Source: Anaeromyxobacter_A sp035538735
GTDB lineage: Bacteria > Myxococcota > Myxococcia > Myxococcales > Anaeromyxobacteraceae
Direction: 5' to 3'
DNA length: 27,499 nt
Assembly: GCA_035538735.1 (NCBI GenBank)
Contig: DATLJU010000220.1
Coordinates: forward strand, 1 to 27,499
The stretch's first letter is position 1. Each line of letters begins with the position of its first letter. The notes beneath the pieces are model-generated. The model saw only the letters and a list, made by a program, of their open reading frames with translations. It was not told the DNA's origin and ran no database searches. Below are positions 6,495-14,707 of this stretch, in pieces. A program made the position numbers and the translations under genes.

Positions 6495-6776
6495 CTAGAG
6501 CCCGGCCTGGACCATGTGCTCCGCGAGCCGGCGGATGAGCTCGCGGCGGACGACGCGGCGGGTGCGCGAGAGGGCATCGGGGTCGCGGTGGCGGCCGCGG
6601 GCGCGGCGCCGCGCCGCCTCCACCACCCACGCGATGCGGCGGGTGTCGAGGTGGGGGGCGCGGCCGCGGCCCGGCTTCACGAAGAAGCCGAGGCCACGGT
6701 CTTCGAGGACGCGGTGGAGGGCGCGGCGAGCCGCGGCGCAGAGCGCGAGATCGACGACGTTGTGCACGACGGCCAT
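6495..6776 (-). CDS. Small basic hypothetical protein downstream of bioD
   Basis: This is a 93-residue, Arg-rich protein with no Cys-rich cluster except one Cys near residue 13, no signal peptide and no obvious membrane span. The third codon positions on this strand are almost all G or C, which supports coding here rather than in the overlapping plus-strand frames. It starts 45 bp after the bioD stop on the same strand, so it may be the last gene of that operon. Its stop is 6 bp from the stop of the convergent lipoprotein gene. I do not recognise a family. Confidence 0.6.
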   Translation of the reverse strand: MAVVHNVVDLALCAAARRALHRVLEDRGLGFFVKPGRGRAPHLDTRRIAWVVEAARRRARGRHRDPDALSRTRRVVRRELIRRLAEHMVQAGL

Positions 6777-6781
6777 CTCTA

Positions 6782-6822
6782 GGATCGATCGCGCGCTCGA
6801 TCCATTTTCGGGCCGATCGGCC
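6782..6822. other. Palindromes between bioD and the downstream small gene
   Basis: GGATCGA (6782-6788) and TCGATCC (6797-6803) form a hairpin, and GGCCGATCGGCC (6811-6822) is a perfect 12-bp palindrome overlapping the bioD stop codon. These could attenuate transcription between bioD and the small gene; there is no U-run on the minus strand, so a terminator is not claimed. Confidence 0.35.
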
Positions 6823-7493
6823 TAGAACTGGACTTTGTGCGCCAGATCGGCTGCGAACGCGCGAGCGCGCGCGGCCGCGTCGGGCACGAACGGGAGCGTC
6901 GCCAGCACGCGGCGGCCGGTAAGCCGCTCGATCTCGGCGGCGTTGTGCGGCTCCGACGGATCCCCCTCCGCGGAGAGGCGGTTCAGGACGACGCCGTGCA
7001 CCGTGAGACCGCGCGCGCGGAGCGCCTCGCAGGTGAGGGCGACGTGGTTCACGGTCCCGAGGCCGGCGCGCCCGACGACGAGCACCGGCAGCGCCAGCGC
7101 CAGCGCCAGGTCGGCGTAGGTGTGACTTTCCGTGAGCGGCGTCATGATCCCGCCCGCGCCCTCCACGACGAGCGCCGCGTGGCGCGACGCGAGCGCCCAG
7201 GCCGCCTCGAGGATGCGGGGGAGCGAGACGCTCTTCCCCTCGAGCCGCGCCGCCACCGCCGGCGCGAGCGGCGCGGCGAAGGTGTACGGGCAGACGAGCT
7301 CGACCGGATCGAGGTCGCCCGCGGCGGCGCGGAGCCGGTCCGCGTCCGACGCCTCGCCGGGACCGTGCCCCGATTGCGCCGGCTTCATGGCGGCGACGTC
7401 GCGACCGCCGGCGCGGTGGCCGCGGACGAGCGCGCAGGCGACCTCGGTCTTGCCCACGCCGGTGTCGGTCGCGGTGATGAAGAGGCCTCTCAC
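6822..7493 (-). CDS. bioD: Dethiobiotin synthetase BioD
   Basis: BioD makes dethiobiotin from 7,8-diaminopelargonic acid, CO2 and ATP. The 223-residue protein has the P-loop ATDTGVGKTEVACAL (about 8-22), the substrate-binding KPAQSG, the Mg/ATP-site motif VVEGAGGIMTPL and the late VLNRLS segment, all characteristic of BioD. The GTG at 7493 overlaps the TGA of bioA (GTGA, 4 nt), so the two are translationally coupled. The frame remains open far upstream through bioA, but only the part after this GTG has BioD sequence. It is preceded by an SGNH hydrolase and bioA in the same transcription unit; bioB and bioF are not in the window. Confidence 0.93.
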   Translation of the reverse strand: MRGLFITATDTGVGKTEVACALVRGHRAGGRDVAAMKPAQSGHGPGEASDADRLRAAAGDLDPVELVCPYTFAAPLAPAVAARLEGKSVSLPRILEAAWALASRHAALVVEGAGGIMTPLTESHTYADLALALALPVLVVGRAGLGTVNHVALTCEALRARGLTVHGVVLNRLSAEGDPSEPHNAAEIERLTGRRVLATLPFVPDAAARARAFAADLAHKVQF

Positions 7494-8878
7494 GCCAGTT
7501 CCCGGTCGAGCTGAGCGGTGGCGCGGTCGAGCGCGGTGAGCGCGATGCCGGCCAGCTCCGCGAGCTGGGCCTCGCTCATGGCGAGCGGCGGCATGAGCAC
7601 GAGTACGTTCCCGAGCGGCCGCAGGATCGCGCCGAGCGGGCGGGCCTCCACGCAGGCGCGTTGGCCCGCCCTCGCCGCGTAGGGGTACTCGGCCTTGGTC
7701 CGGCGATCCCTCACCAGCTCGATGCCGACCATCAGCCCGCGCTGACGCACCTCGCCGACGCGCGGGTGCTCGCGGACCGGGGCGAGCGCCCGCGTGAGCG
7801 CGCCCACCTTCCCCGGCAGCGCCTCCACGATCCTCCGCTCGCGGAAGAGCTTCAGGCTCGCCACGGAGGCGGCGCAGGCGAGCGGGTTCCCGCAGTAGGT
7901 GTGCCCGTGGAAGAACGCCCTCTGGTCGGCGTAGGGCCCGAGGAAGGACTCGAACACGCGCTCGGTGGCGAGCGTCGCCGCGAGCGGCAGGTACCCTCCG
8001 GTGATGCCCTTCGCCACCGTCATCAGGTCGGGGACGACGCCCTCTTGCTCGACGGCGAACATGGTGCCAGTGCGACCGAAGCCGGTCGCGACCTCGTCGC
8101 AGACGAGGAGCGCGCCCTCGCGGTCGCACAGCTCGCGCAGCCGGCGCAGGTAGCCGGGCGGCTGCGTGATCATGCCGTCGGCGCCCTGCACCAGCGGCTC
8201 CAGCACGAGCGCCGCGATCCGGCCCCGCTTCTCGGCGAAGACCTGCTCCACCGCCTCGGCGCACTCGAGGTGGCAGCTCGGGCGCTCCTTCCCGAGCGGG
8301 CAGCGATAGCAGTACGGCTGCGGCGCGTGATTCACCGGGAAGAGGAGGGGCTTGAAGATGCGGTGGAACAGGTCGATCCCGCCCACCGCCACCGACCCCA
8401 GCGTGTCGCCGTGGTACCCGCCGCGGAGCGCGACGAACTCGCTGCGCGCGGTGTCGCCGCGCAGCTGGTGGTGCTGGTAGGCCATCTTGAGCGCGACCTC
8501 GACCGCAGTCGCGCCGGCGTCGGAGAAGAAGACCCGCGTGAGGCCCTTCGGCGTCCAGCGCAGCAGCTCCTCGGCGGCCTCGATGGAGGCGGTGGAGGCG
8601 AGGCCGAGCAGGGTCGAGTGGCCGACGCGATCGAGCTGCGCCCGGATCGCGTCGTCGATCTCCTTCACCCGGTGGCCGTGGACGTTGCACCACAGCGAGC
8701 TGACGCCGTCGAGGTATCGGCGCCCCGTCGTGTCGACGAGGTGGACACCCTCCGCCTCGTCCACGATGAGCGGCTCCTCGGCCAGCCAGTCCTGCATCTG
8801 GGTGAACGGGTGCCACAGGTGCTCGTGGTCGGACCTCCACAGGCGGCGGTGCCGCTCGAGGCGCTCGGCGTCGGTCAT
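7490..8878 (-). CDS. bioA: Adenosylmethionine-8-amino-7-oxononanoate aminotransferase BioA
   Basis: BioA is a PLP enzyme that transaminates KAPA to DAPA in biotin synthesis. The 462-residue protein is a class III aminotransferase: LWHPFTQMQDW (21-31) and the LWCNVHGH segment are BioA-specific, Asp261 (CDEVATGFGRTG) should contact the PLP nitrogen, and Lys290 (TVAKGITGGYLPL) is the Schiff-base lysine. A Cys cluster PYCYRCPLGKERPSCHLEC (188-206) resembles that of Bacillus BioA/BioK-type enzymes; whether this enzyme uses SAM or lysine as amino donor cannot be decided here. The start ATG is 12 bp after the SGNH gene and its stop overlaps bioD. Confidence 0.95.
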   Translation of the reverse strand: MTDAERLERHRRLWRSDHEHLWHPFTQMQDWLAEEPLIVDEAEGVHLVDTTGRRYLDGVSSLWCNVHGHRVKEIDDAIRAQLDRVGHSTLLGLASTASIEAAEELLRWTPKGLTRVFFSDAGATAVEVALKMAYQHHQLRGDTARSEFVALRGGYHGDTLGSVAVGGIDLFHRIFKPLLFPVNHAPQPYCYRCPLGKERPSCHLECAEAVEQVFAEKRGRIAALVLEPLVQGADGMITQPPGYLRRLRELCDREGALLVCDEVATGFGRTGTMFAVEQEGVVPDLMTVAKGITGGYLPLAATLATERVFESFLGPYADQRAFFHGHTYCGNPLACAASVASLKLFRERRIVEALPGKVGALTRALAPVREHPRVGEVRQRGLMVGIELVRDRRTKAEYPYAARAGQRACVEARPLGAILRPLGNVLVLMPPLAMSEAQLAELAGIALTALDRATAQLDRELA

Positions 8879-8890
8879 GGTCGGCGGACG

Positions 8891-9580
8891 CTAGCGCAGG
8901 GTGCCGTCGTCCGACAACGCCGGAGCTCGCTCCGCCCGCCGCGCCGTGGCGAGCGCCCGCTCGAAGGCCGGCTGCATGGCGTCGGCCCAGCGCTCGTACC
9001 CGCGCTCCGAGGGGTGGAAGCCATCCGCGGAGAGGAGCTCGGGGTGGAGGAGGAGCTCGCGAGACGTCTCTGCGAAGAGGTCGACGAGCGTGAACCCGTG
9101 CCGGCGTGCCGCCGCCGCGATGCGGGCGTTCACGGCCGCGATGCGCGCCGCGAGCCCGCCCCTCGTCTCCTCGCCCACCGCGAGCGGCGATCGCGTGAGG
9201 TCCGGGACGTTCACCGCCACCACCGGGGCGCCACGCCGCGCAAGCGCGGCCGCGACGCGCTCGTAGTCCCGCGCGAACGCTTCCGGGTCCGTCCCGAGCG
9301 TCACGTCGTTGATGCCGATGCCCAGCGTGACGAGGTCGGGCTGCGCCGCGAGCCCTGGCCCGAGCTGGCGCTCGGCGACGTCCGCCACCCGCGCCCCGGG
9401 GACGCACAGGTTGACGAGGCGCGCCGGCTCACCCTTGTCCCGGGCGCGCGCCGCGAGCCGCGCCGGATAGCCGCCGCCGCGCGCGGCGCCGACCCCGACT
9501 CCGGTCGAGTCGCCGAGCGCGAGGTAGGTGGGCTCGGCGGCCGCGGTGGCCATGGCGAGGGCGAGCGCGAGCGCCGTCAC
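8891..9580 (-). CDS. SGNH/GDSL-family hydrolase in the biotin operon
   Basis: This is a 229-residue esterase-type hydrolase. Block I is ALGDSTGVG with nucleophile Ser25, block III is GIGINDVTLG with Asn91, and block V is DGFHPS with Asp186 and His189, giving a full SGNH active-site set. Residues 1-15 are hydrophobic and Ala-rich, like a signal peptide, but they lack the usual Lys/Arg after the start, so export is uncertain. The GTG at 9580 lies 9 bp after the ygiQ stop, and bioA starts 12 bp after this gene ends. SGNH hydrolases act on esters, lipids or sugars; the biotin context suggests, without proof, a pimeloyl-ester hydrolase. Confidence 0.85.
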   Translation of the reverse strand: MTALALALAMATAAAEPTYLALGDSTGVGVGAARGGGYPARLAARARDKGEPARLVNLCVPGARVADVAERQLGPGLAAQPDLVTLGIGINDVTLGTDPEAFARDYERVAAALARRGAPVVAVNVPDLTRSPLAVGEETRGGLAARIAAVNARIAAAARRHGFTLVDLFAETSRELLLHPELLSADGFHPSERGYERWADAMQPAFERALATARRAERAPALSDDGTLR

Positions 9581-9589
9581 GCAGAGAAT

Positions 9590-11524
9590 CTAGGTCGGCC
9601 TGCGCGCGCGGCCAGCCATCCGGCCGGCCCGCCCTGCCCTGGGCGCCGGCCGCCAGCCCGCGTTCCGCTTCCAGGGCACGCCGCGGGTGCGGAGCCGCTC
9701 TCCGGGCTTCAGCCGCCCGGTGCGCCGCAGCGCCTCCTCGACCAGCGGCCGCTGCTCCGGATCGCCCCAGCGCAGCAGCGCCTTCTGCATCTTCTTCTCG
9801 TGCATGTCGCGCACGACGTGGACCGGCTTCATCGTGAGCGGGTGGTAGCCCGACCAGTGCATGTCGGAGGCGAGCGTCATGGGCGTGGGCGTGAAGTCCT
9901 GGACCTGCTGCGGGCGCCAACCGTTCCTCTCGAGGTACTCGTAGAGCTTCACCCCGTCCTCGAGCGTGCAGCCGGGGTGCGAGGAGATGAAGTAAGGGAC
10001 GAGGTACTGCTCCTTCCCCGCCTCCTTCGTGTAGCGCTGGAACTCGCCCCGGAAGCGCTCGAACTCCTCGATGCCCGGCTTCTTCATGATCTGGAGAACG
10101 TCCGGTGAGGCGTGCTCGGGCGCCACCTTGAGCTGACCCGAGACGTGGTGGCCGATGAGCTCCTTCAGGTAGGTCTGCCCGTGTTCCTGGTCGTGGTGGG
10201 CGAGGTCGTAGCGGAGCCCCGAGCCGACGAAGACGTGCTTCACGCCCTTCACCTGGCGCGCTTTGCGGTAGAGCTGCACCAGCGGCCCGTGGTCGGTCTT
10301 CCAGAACTTGCAGACCTTCGGGTACACGCAGGAGAGCCGCCGGCAGACGGCGTGCGCCTCCTCCGACGAGCAGTACATCTGCCACATGTTGGCGGTGGCG
10401 CCGCCGAGATCGGTGATGGTGCCGCGGAAGTCGGGGCGCTCCGCCATCGCCTGCATCTCGCGCAGGATGGAGCCCTCCGACCGGCTCGTCACCTCGCGGC
10501 CCTGGTGCTCCGTGATGCAACAGAACGAGCATCCGGCGCTGCAGCCGCGCAGGATCTGGATCGACCAGCGGATCTGCTCCAGCGCCGGGATGTGCGCGCC
10601 GCCGTAGGAGGGGTGCGCTTCGCGGGCGAAGGGCAGCTCCGCGATCCGGTCCAGCTCCTCGGTGGAGAGCGTGGCCGCCGGCGGGTTCACCACCACGGTC
10701 CGCGCCGACGCCCCCGACCCGTGGCGCTGCGTGAGCGTCCGGGCGTTGGCGCCGTTGTGCTCGAGGTGGTAGAGGCGCGAGAAGTCCGCGAACGTGCGCT
10801 TGTCGCGCGCCACCTCCTCGTAGGAAGGGAGCGCCAGGACCCCGCGCTCGCGCCCCTCCAGCCCAGCCAGCGCCAGGTCCTTCGGGACGAGCGCGGTTCC
10901 GGCCACGTCCGTCAGGCCGCACGGATCCTCGCCCGCGGCAAGGCGGCGGGCGATCTCGAGGATGGGTCGCTCGCCCTGCCCGTACACGAGGAGGTCGGCC
11001 TCGCTCGATGCCGCCAGCGACGGCAGCAGCCGGTCGTCCCAGTAGTCGTAGTGCGCGATGCGGCGGAGCGACGCCTCCACGCCGCCGGCGACGAGGCAGC
11101 ACGCCTCGCCGAACGCCTCGCGCGCCAGCCGGGCGTAGACGGTCGTGGCGCGGTCGGGCCGGAGCCCGGCCGCTCCGCCCGGCGTGTAGGCGTCGTCGGA
11201 GCGTCGGCGCTTGTGGGCGGTGTAGTGGTTCACCATCGAGTCCATCGCACCCGACGTGATGCCGACGAAGAGCCGCGGCCGGCCGAGCCGCGCCACGCCC
11301 GCGGGCGACCGCCAGTCCGGTTGCGCGATGACGCCGACGCGCAGCCCCTGCGCCTCCAGGACGCGGCCGATCACCGCCGTCCCGAAGCTGGGGTGGTCGA
11401 CGTAGGCATCCCCCGAGACGAGGAGCACATCGAGCTCGTCCCACCCGCGCGCCCGCATCTCCTCGCGCGTGGTGGGGAGGAAGCGGGCGGCTGGGGGCAG
11501 ACTCGCGTTCGGTCGGTGGCTCAC
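9590..11524 (-). CDS. YgiQ family radical SAM protein
   Basis: This is a 644-residue radical SAM protein of the YgiQ (UPF0313) family, whose reaction is unknown. The N-terminal part (about 1-250) holds the YgiQ-specific LVSGDAYVDHPSFG and AGGVEASLRRIAHYDYW segments. The 4Fe-4S motif is RGCSAGCSFCCITEHQGR with Cys328, Cys332 and Cys335 (CxxxCxxC). The C-terminal part continues with QVQDFTPTPMTLASDMHW and ends in a basic tail. The GTG start is supported by AAGGAAA (11530-11536) at 5-nt spacing. It is the first gene of a minus-strand run followed 9 bp later by the SGNH hydrolase, bioA and bioD, and it is divergent from the Ala/Pro-rich gene. Confidence 0.93.
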   Translation of the reverse strand: MSHRPNASLPPAARFLPTTREEMRARGWDELDVLLVSGDAYVDHPSFGTAVIGRVLEAQGLRVGVIAQPDWRSPAGVARLGRPRLFVGITSGAMDSMVNHYTAHKRRRSDDAYTPGGAAGLRPDRATTVYARLAREAFGEACCLVAGGVEASLRRIAHYDYWDDRLLPSLAASSEADLLVYGQGERPILEIARRLAAGEDPCGLTDVAGTALVPKDLALAGLEGRERGVLALPSYEEVARDKRTFADFSRLYHLEHNGANARTLTQRHGSGASARTVVVNPPAATLSTEELDRIAELPFAREAHPSYGGAHIPALEQIRWSIQILRGCSAGCSFCCITEHQGREVTSRSEGSILREMQAMAERPDFRGTITDLGGATANMWQMYCSSEEAHAVCRRLSCVYPKVCKFWKTDHGPLVQLYRKARQVKGVKHVFVGSGLRYDLAHHDQEHGQTYLKELIGHHVSGQLKVAPEHASPDVLQIMKKPGIEEFERFRGEFQRYTKEAGKEQYLVPYFISSHPGCTLEDGVKLYEYLERNGWRPQQVQDFTPTPMTLASDMHWSGYHPLTMKPVHVVRDMHEKKMQKALLRWGDPEQRPLVEEALRRTGRLKPGERLRTRGVPWKRNAGWRPAPRAGRAGRMAGRARRPT

Positions 11525-11667
11525 GTCGGTTTCCTTACATGGTCCCGAAGCTGTCCGCGATCAACACACGAGCAGCGGCGTGCCTTTCGCCACGGCCGAG
11601 TGGGCGGGGTATCATCGGCCGGCCCGCGATCGCGGACCTCTCGCCTTTCCTCCTTCCGGTCCAGCCC

Positions 11668-13755
11668 ATGTCCGATCACGTCCACGCAGCGAACGAGCGC
11701 GCGCTCCAGCCCTCGACGACCGGGTTCGACGTGAACGCGGCCGCTGCCGAGGTACGAGCCGAGCTCTCCCCCGCAGCGGCGCCCGAGAGGCCGCGCTGGA
11801 CGGCGGCCGACTACGGCTGGGATCCCGCCGACGCGAACGCCGTCGCCTGGGCAGCCTACTACTCCGACCTCGGGGTCGATCCCGTTGCGCTCGCGGCGCA
11901 GCAGGCCGCCGAGGCGGCGCCGCAGGCCACGCCGGCGGCGGAGCTCGCGCCCGAGCCCGAGCCCACGCTGGGGCCTGCCGCCGCGGAAGAGGTTCGGCAG
12001 GCGGATCCCGAGCCGCAGCCCGCGCTCGAGCTCACCCCCCAGGCGGTCGAGGCGGAGGCGCTCGCGGCGCCCGAGGCGGCGACGTCCGACGCCGCGGCCG
12101 TGGCGGCGGAGCCGCTGCTCACGACCGACGACCCCCTGCTCGACGACCTCTCGTTCGCGCCGGTCTCGACGACAGATGCACCCGGCATGGTCGACGCCGG
12201 CAGCGCGATGTGGGAGCTGCTGCCGGCGGAGTCGCCGGCGACCGGGGCCCCGGCGGAAGCCGAGCTCCCGCACGAGCTCCCCGCCGGATGGCTCGACGAC
12301 GGCCGCGCCCGACTCGACGATTTTCAGCTCGCGAGCGGCGGCTCGTTCGACGAGACGACGGCGCCGATCGGAGATCAGGGCGAGCCGATCTCGGGCGAGC
12401 AGGCCGACGCCATGGACCCTCTGTTGCCCGAGGTGCCGCCGCTCGACCTCGGCCTCGCCGAGGATCGCCTGCCCACGGCGGCCGCCCCCGCCACGGCCGC
12501 GCCCGAGCCGGTCGCCGCCGCCGAACTGCTCGCGATCCCGGATGGCGACCTCGCCGCGCCCGGCGCGGAGCTCTCGATCGACCTCGGTTTCTTTGAGGAC
12601 GAGCCGCTCGAGGCGGCGGTGGCCGGGCTGGCGACCGAGCCCCAGCACGACCTCGGCTGGGCCGCGTACGCCGTACCGCAAGGCGATGCCGCGGTCGACC
12701 TCGCCAGCTTCGACGCCGAGCCTCAGCACGAGACCGAGCCGCGGCACGACACCAGCCTCGCGTCGGAGGGCACCGCGATGTGGGGGCTCGGCCGTGCGCC
12801 GGCCGTTCCTCGATCGACCGCGGCGGAGGTGCTCGGCGACGCCGCGCCACTCCCGATCCCGGCCTCGCCGCCGCCCTCGTCGGATCTCGGCGAGCCGATC
12901 GACGGATCGCTGTGCCTCGAGCCCGTCCTCGACGCTCCGGAGCCGACCGCCGCGGCTCCGTTGCCGCCCGATCCGTGGGACGTCCCCGCCGCGCCTGCCT
13001 CCGCGGTCGAGGTCGCGCCAGCGGCGGGCGCGGGACCGTCCGACCTCGACGCACCCGAGGTGGCGCCGCCCGCCGAGCCGGCCGAGGCCATCCTCGAGGT
13101 CGGCGCGGAGGTGGTCGAGGTCGCCGCCGCCGAGCCCGTCGAGCCCGAGCCGCTCCCCGCGTCGCAGGCCACCGCGCCGGCGGCTCCGGCTCCCGCGCCG
13201 GAGCCCCCGCCGGCCCCGGCGAACGTCCACCCCGCCGCGGCTGACGAGCCGGCTGCGTTCGAGCCGCCCGCTCCTCCCGTGGAGGAGCCGCTCCCGGGCG
13301 CCGACCTCCTCGCAGGACTCCGTGCCGACCTCGCGGCGCCGGAGCCTGAACCGGTTGCGCCGGCCGCAGCGGTGCCGTCTTCTTTCATCGCCGGGACACA
13401 CCGGGTGGTGGTCCACACCTCGGACGGTCAGGTGAAGCGCGGCACCCTGCGCGACGCCACGCTCGATGGCCCGGAGCTAGAGCTGTGGCCGCAGGCGGGC
13501 ATCGTGCCCGAGTCCCTGCAGGCGCAGGGCGTGAAGGCGATCTTCTTCATGCTGTCCGCCGGCGAGCCGCCCCCTGCGCCGGTGGGCAAGAAGGTCCGCG
13601 TCACCTTCCGCGACGGGCGTCAGGTGGCCGGCTTCAGCCCGGACTACGCCCCCGACTGCGTCGGCTTCTTCATGGTGCCAGCCGACACCCGCACGCACAC
13701 GGCCCGGATCTGGGTCTACCGCGCGTCGGTGCGGCAGGTGACCGTCTCGCCTTGA
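11668..13755 (+). CDS. Long Ala/Pro/Glu-rich protein with small conserved-looking C-terminal domain
   Basis: This 695-residue protein has three parts. Residues 1-75 contain an aromatic segment (YGWDPADANAVAWAAYYSDL). Residues 75-570 are low-complexity Ala/Pro/Glu/Asp-rich, acidic and probably disordered, with scattered short motifs such as SAMWELLP and TAMWGLGR. Residues 573-695 form a folded-looking domain: two related beta-rich halves, HRVVVHTSDGQVKRGTLRD and KKVRVTFRDGRQVAGFSPDY, then VGFFMVPAD and a final VYRASVRQVTV. The last part resembles the small DUF6982-type domains of myxobacterial proteins, from memory and unverified. No signal peptide or membrane span is seen. The ATG at 11668 is chosen because codon use before it (11539-11667) is not coding-like; there is no Shine-Dalgarno. 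It is divergent from ygiQ. Confidence 0.8.
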   Translation: MSDHVHAANERALQPSTTGFDVNAAAAEVRAELSPAAAPERPRWTAADYGWDPADANAVAWAAYYSDLGVDPVALAAQQAAEAAPQATPAAELAPEPEPTLGPAAAEEVRQADPEPQPALELTPQAVEAEALAAPEAATSDAAAVAAEPLLTTDDPLLDDLSFAPVSTTDAPGMVDAGSAMWELLPAESPATGAPAEAELPHELPAGWLDDGRARLDDFQLASGGSFDETTAPIGDQGEPISGEQADAMDPLLPEVPPLDLGLAEDRLPTAAAPATAAPEPVAAAELLAIPDGDLAAPGAELSIDLGFFEDEPLEAAVAGLATEPQHDLGWAAYAVPQGDAAVDLASFDAEPQHETEPRHDTSLASEGTAMWGLGRAPAVPRSTAAEVLGDAAPLPIPASPPPSSDLGEPIDGSLCLEPVLDAPEPTAAAPLPPDPWDVPAAPASAVEVAPAAGAGPSDLDAPEVAPPAEPAEAILEVGAEVVEVAAAEPVEPEPLPASQATAPAAPAPAPEPPPAPANVHPAAADEPAAFEPPAPPVEEPLPGADLLAGLRADLAAPEPEPVAPAAAVPSSFIAGTHRVVVHTSDGQVKRGTLRDATLDGPELELWPQAGIVPESLQAQGVKAIFFMLSAGEPPPAPVGKKVRVTFRDGRQVAGFSPDYAPDCVGFFMVPADTRTHTARIWVYRASVRQVTVSP

Positions 13756-13761
13756 CGAGAG

Positions 13762-13855
13762 CGTTCGTCCTTCGACTCCGGCCGGCTGCGCCGGCCGGAG
13801 CCTGCCCTGAGCGGAGGCCGCGGAGCGGCCGCAGTCCAAGGGCTCAGGACGAACG
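13762..13855. terminator. Compound inverted repeat between convergent genes
   Basis: The outer arms CGTTCGTCCT (13762-13771) and AGGACGAACG (13846-13855) are perfect inverted copies. Inside are CTCCGGCCGGC-TGC-GCCGGCCGGAG (13776-13800) and GGCCGC-GGA-GCGGCC (13816-13830). The arms resemble the CGTTCGTCCTGAGC...GGACGAACG repeat that I recall as dispersed in several GC-rich proteobacterial genomes. Placed between two genes that end towards each other (13755 and 13903), it could terminate transcription from both sides. Confidence 0.6.
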
Positions 13856-13902
13856 GCAAGGGGCCGTTCCCGCGCCCCTGCTCCCGCGAGTACGCCGTCC
13901 CG

Positions 13903-14628
13903 CTAGTTCAGCCACCTCGGCGGATCTTCCTTCTTGATCACCTTGAGGTGGCTCGCGCGCCGGCGCGCCCGCCGCTCGTACTGCTTGATGCGGAGCGTCT
14001 GCCAGAACCCGCGCAGCGACCAGCCGCGAGCGTAGGCGAGCATCCCGAGCTGCGCCGCGAGGTGAGGCACGTAGGCGTGGAGCCGCCCGAAGACCCCGTA
14101 CAGCAGCGTGCCTCCGAGGGTGAGCCACAGGAGCGCGCGGCCCGAGATCGGCAGCGCGAGCATGAACAGGATCTGCCGCTCGGGGAAGATCATGGCCCAC
14201 GCGATGATGAGCGCCGACAGGACCGGCCACGAGCCGGTCCACGCCGAGACGTACACGGCCGGCCAGGCGAAACGGCCGACGAGGCAGGTCACCGCCGCCG
14301 CTAGCACCGCGAAAGCGAGGAAAGTGACGACGAACCGGCGCGGCCCCCAAGCGAAGCAGAGGTCCTTGCCGAACCAGTAGAGCGTGAGCGCGCCGAAGAG
14401 GAGCGAGAGCGGGTCGCGCTCGAAGAAGACCCAGGTGACGAGTCGCCACACCTGGCCGCGCCAGACGAGCGCCGGCACGAGCGCGGCCGCGTCCACGAAC
14501 CCGTAGCCCTGTCCGAGCGCGCCGAGGAGGCTCGCCGCCACGATGGCGCTGATGAGGGCGCCGACCGTCGGCGGGATGCGCCCGCCGAACGTGAAGAGGT
14601 CGCCGATGGAGGATCGCGAGCCGCGCAT
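13903..14628 (-). CDS. Rhomboid-like membrane protein, probably without protease activity
   Basis: This 241-residue protein has five or six hydrophobic segments between about residues 15 and 200 and a strongly basic C-terminal tail (QYERRARRRASHLKVIKK). The overall pattern of WRLVTWVFFE after the first helix and YVPHLAAQLGML near the end follows the rhomboid fold (WR motif and last-helix His). In active rhomboids the fourth helix has GxSG; here the equivalent stretch reads TGSWPVLSAL, so the nucleophile position appears to be Trp. It is therefore better called a rhomboid-like pseudo-protease. ATG 14628 is preferred over a GTG at 14664 because the intervening codons are atypical. It is downstream of a small protein and thiolase on the same strand. 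Confidence 0.7.
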   Translation of the reverse strand: MRGSRSSIGDLFTFGGRIPPTVGALISAIVAASLLGALGQGYGFVDAAALVPALVWRGQVWRLVTWVFFERDPLSLLFGALTLYWFGKDLCFAWGPRRFVVTFLAFAVLAAAVTCLVGRFAWPAVYVSAWTGSWPVLSALIIAWAMIFPERQILFMLALPISGRALLWLTLGGTLLYGVFGRLHAYVPHLAAQLGMLAYARGWSLRGFWQTLRIKQYERRARRRASHLKVIKKEDPPRWLN

Positions 14629-14707
14629 TCGGGTCAAATAAGGGCCCGGCGGGGACTGCGCCACCGCTCGGCCGGGAACGCTCCCCCTGCCGGCGCCGGC
14701 CGGGCGG

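Noticed and set aside
6822..9407. Apparent 861-residue fusion ending in BioD
   Set aside because: Only the part after GTG 7493 is BioD; the upstream part is bioA read in a wrong frame. The GTGA overlap explains the layout without a fusion.
7661..10108. 815-residue plus-strand open frame over bioA, the SGNH gene and ygiQ
   Set aside because: It is antisense to three genes with clear catalytic motifs; composition is a GC-rich shadow.
11539..11667. N-terminal extension of the Ala/Pro-rich protein from ATG 11539
   Set aside because: Codon use in this stretch has many A/T third positions and rare codons, unlike the gene body; it overlaps the ygiQ upstream region.
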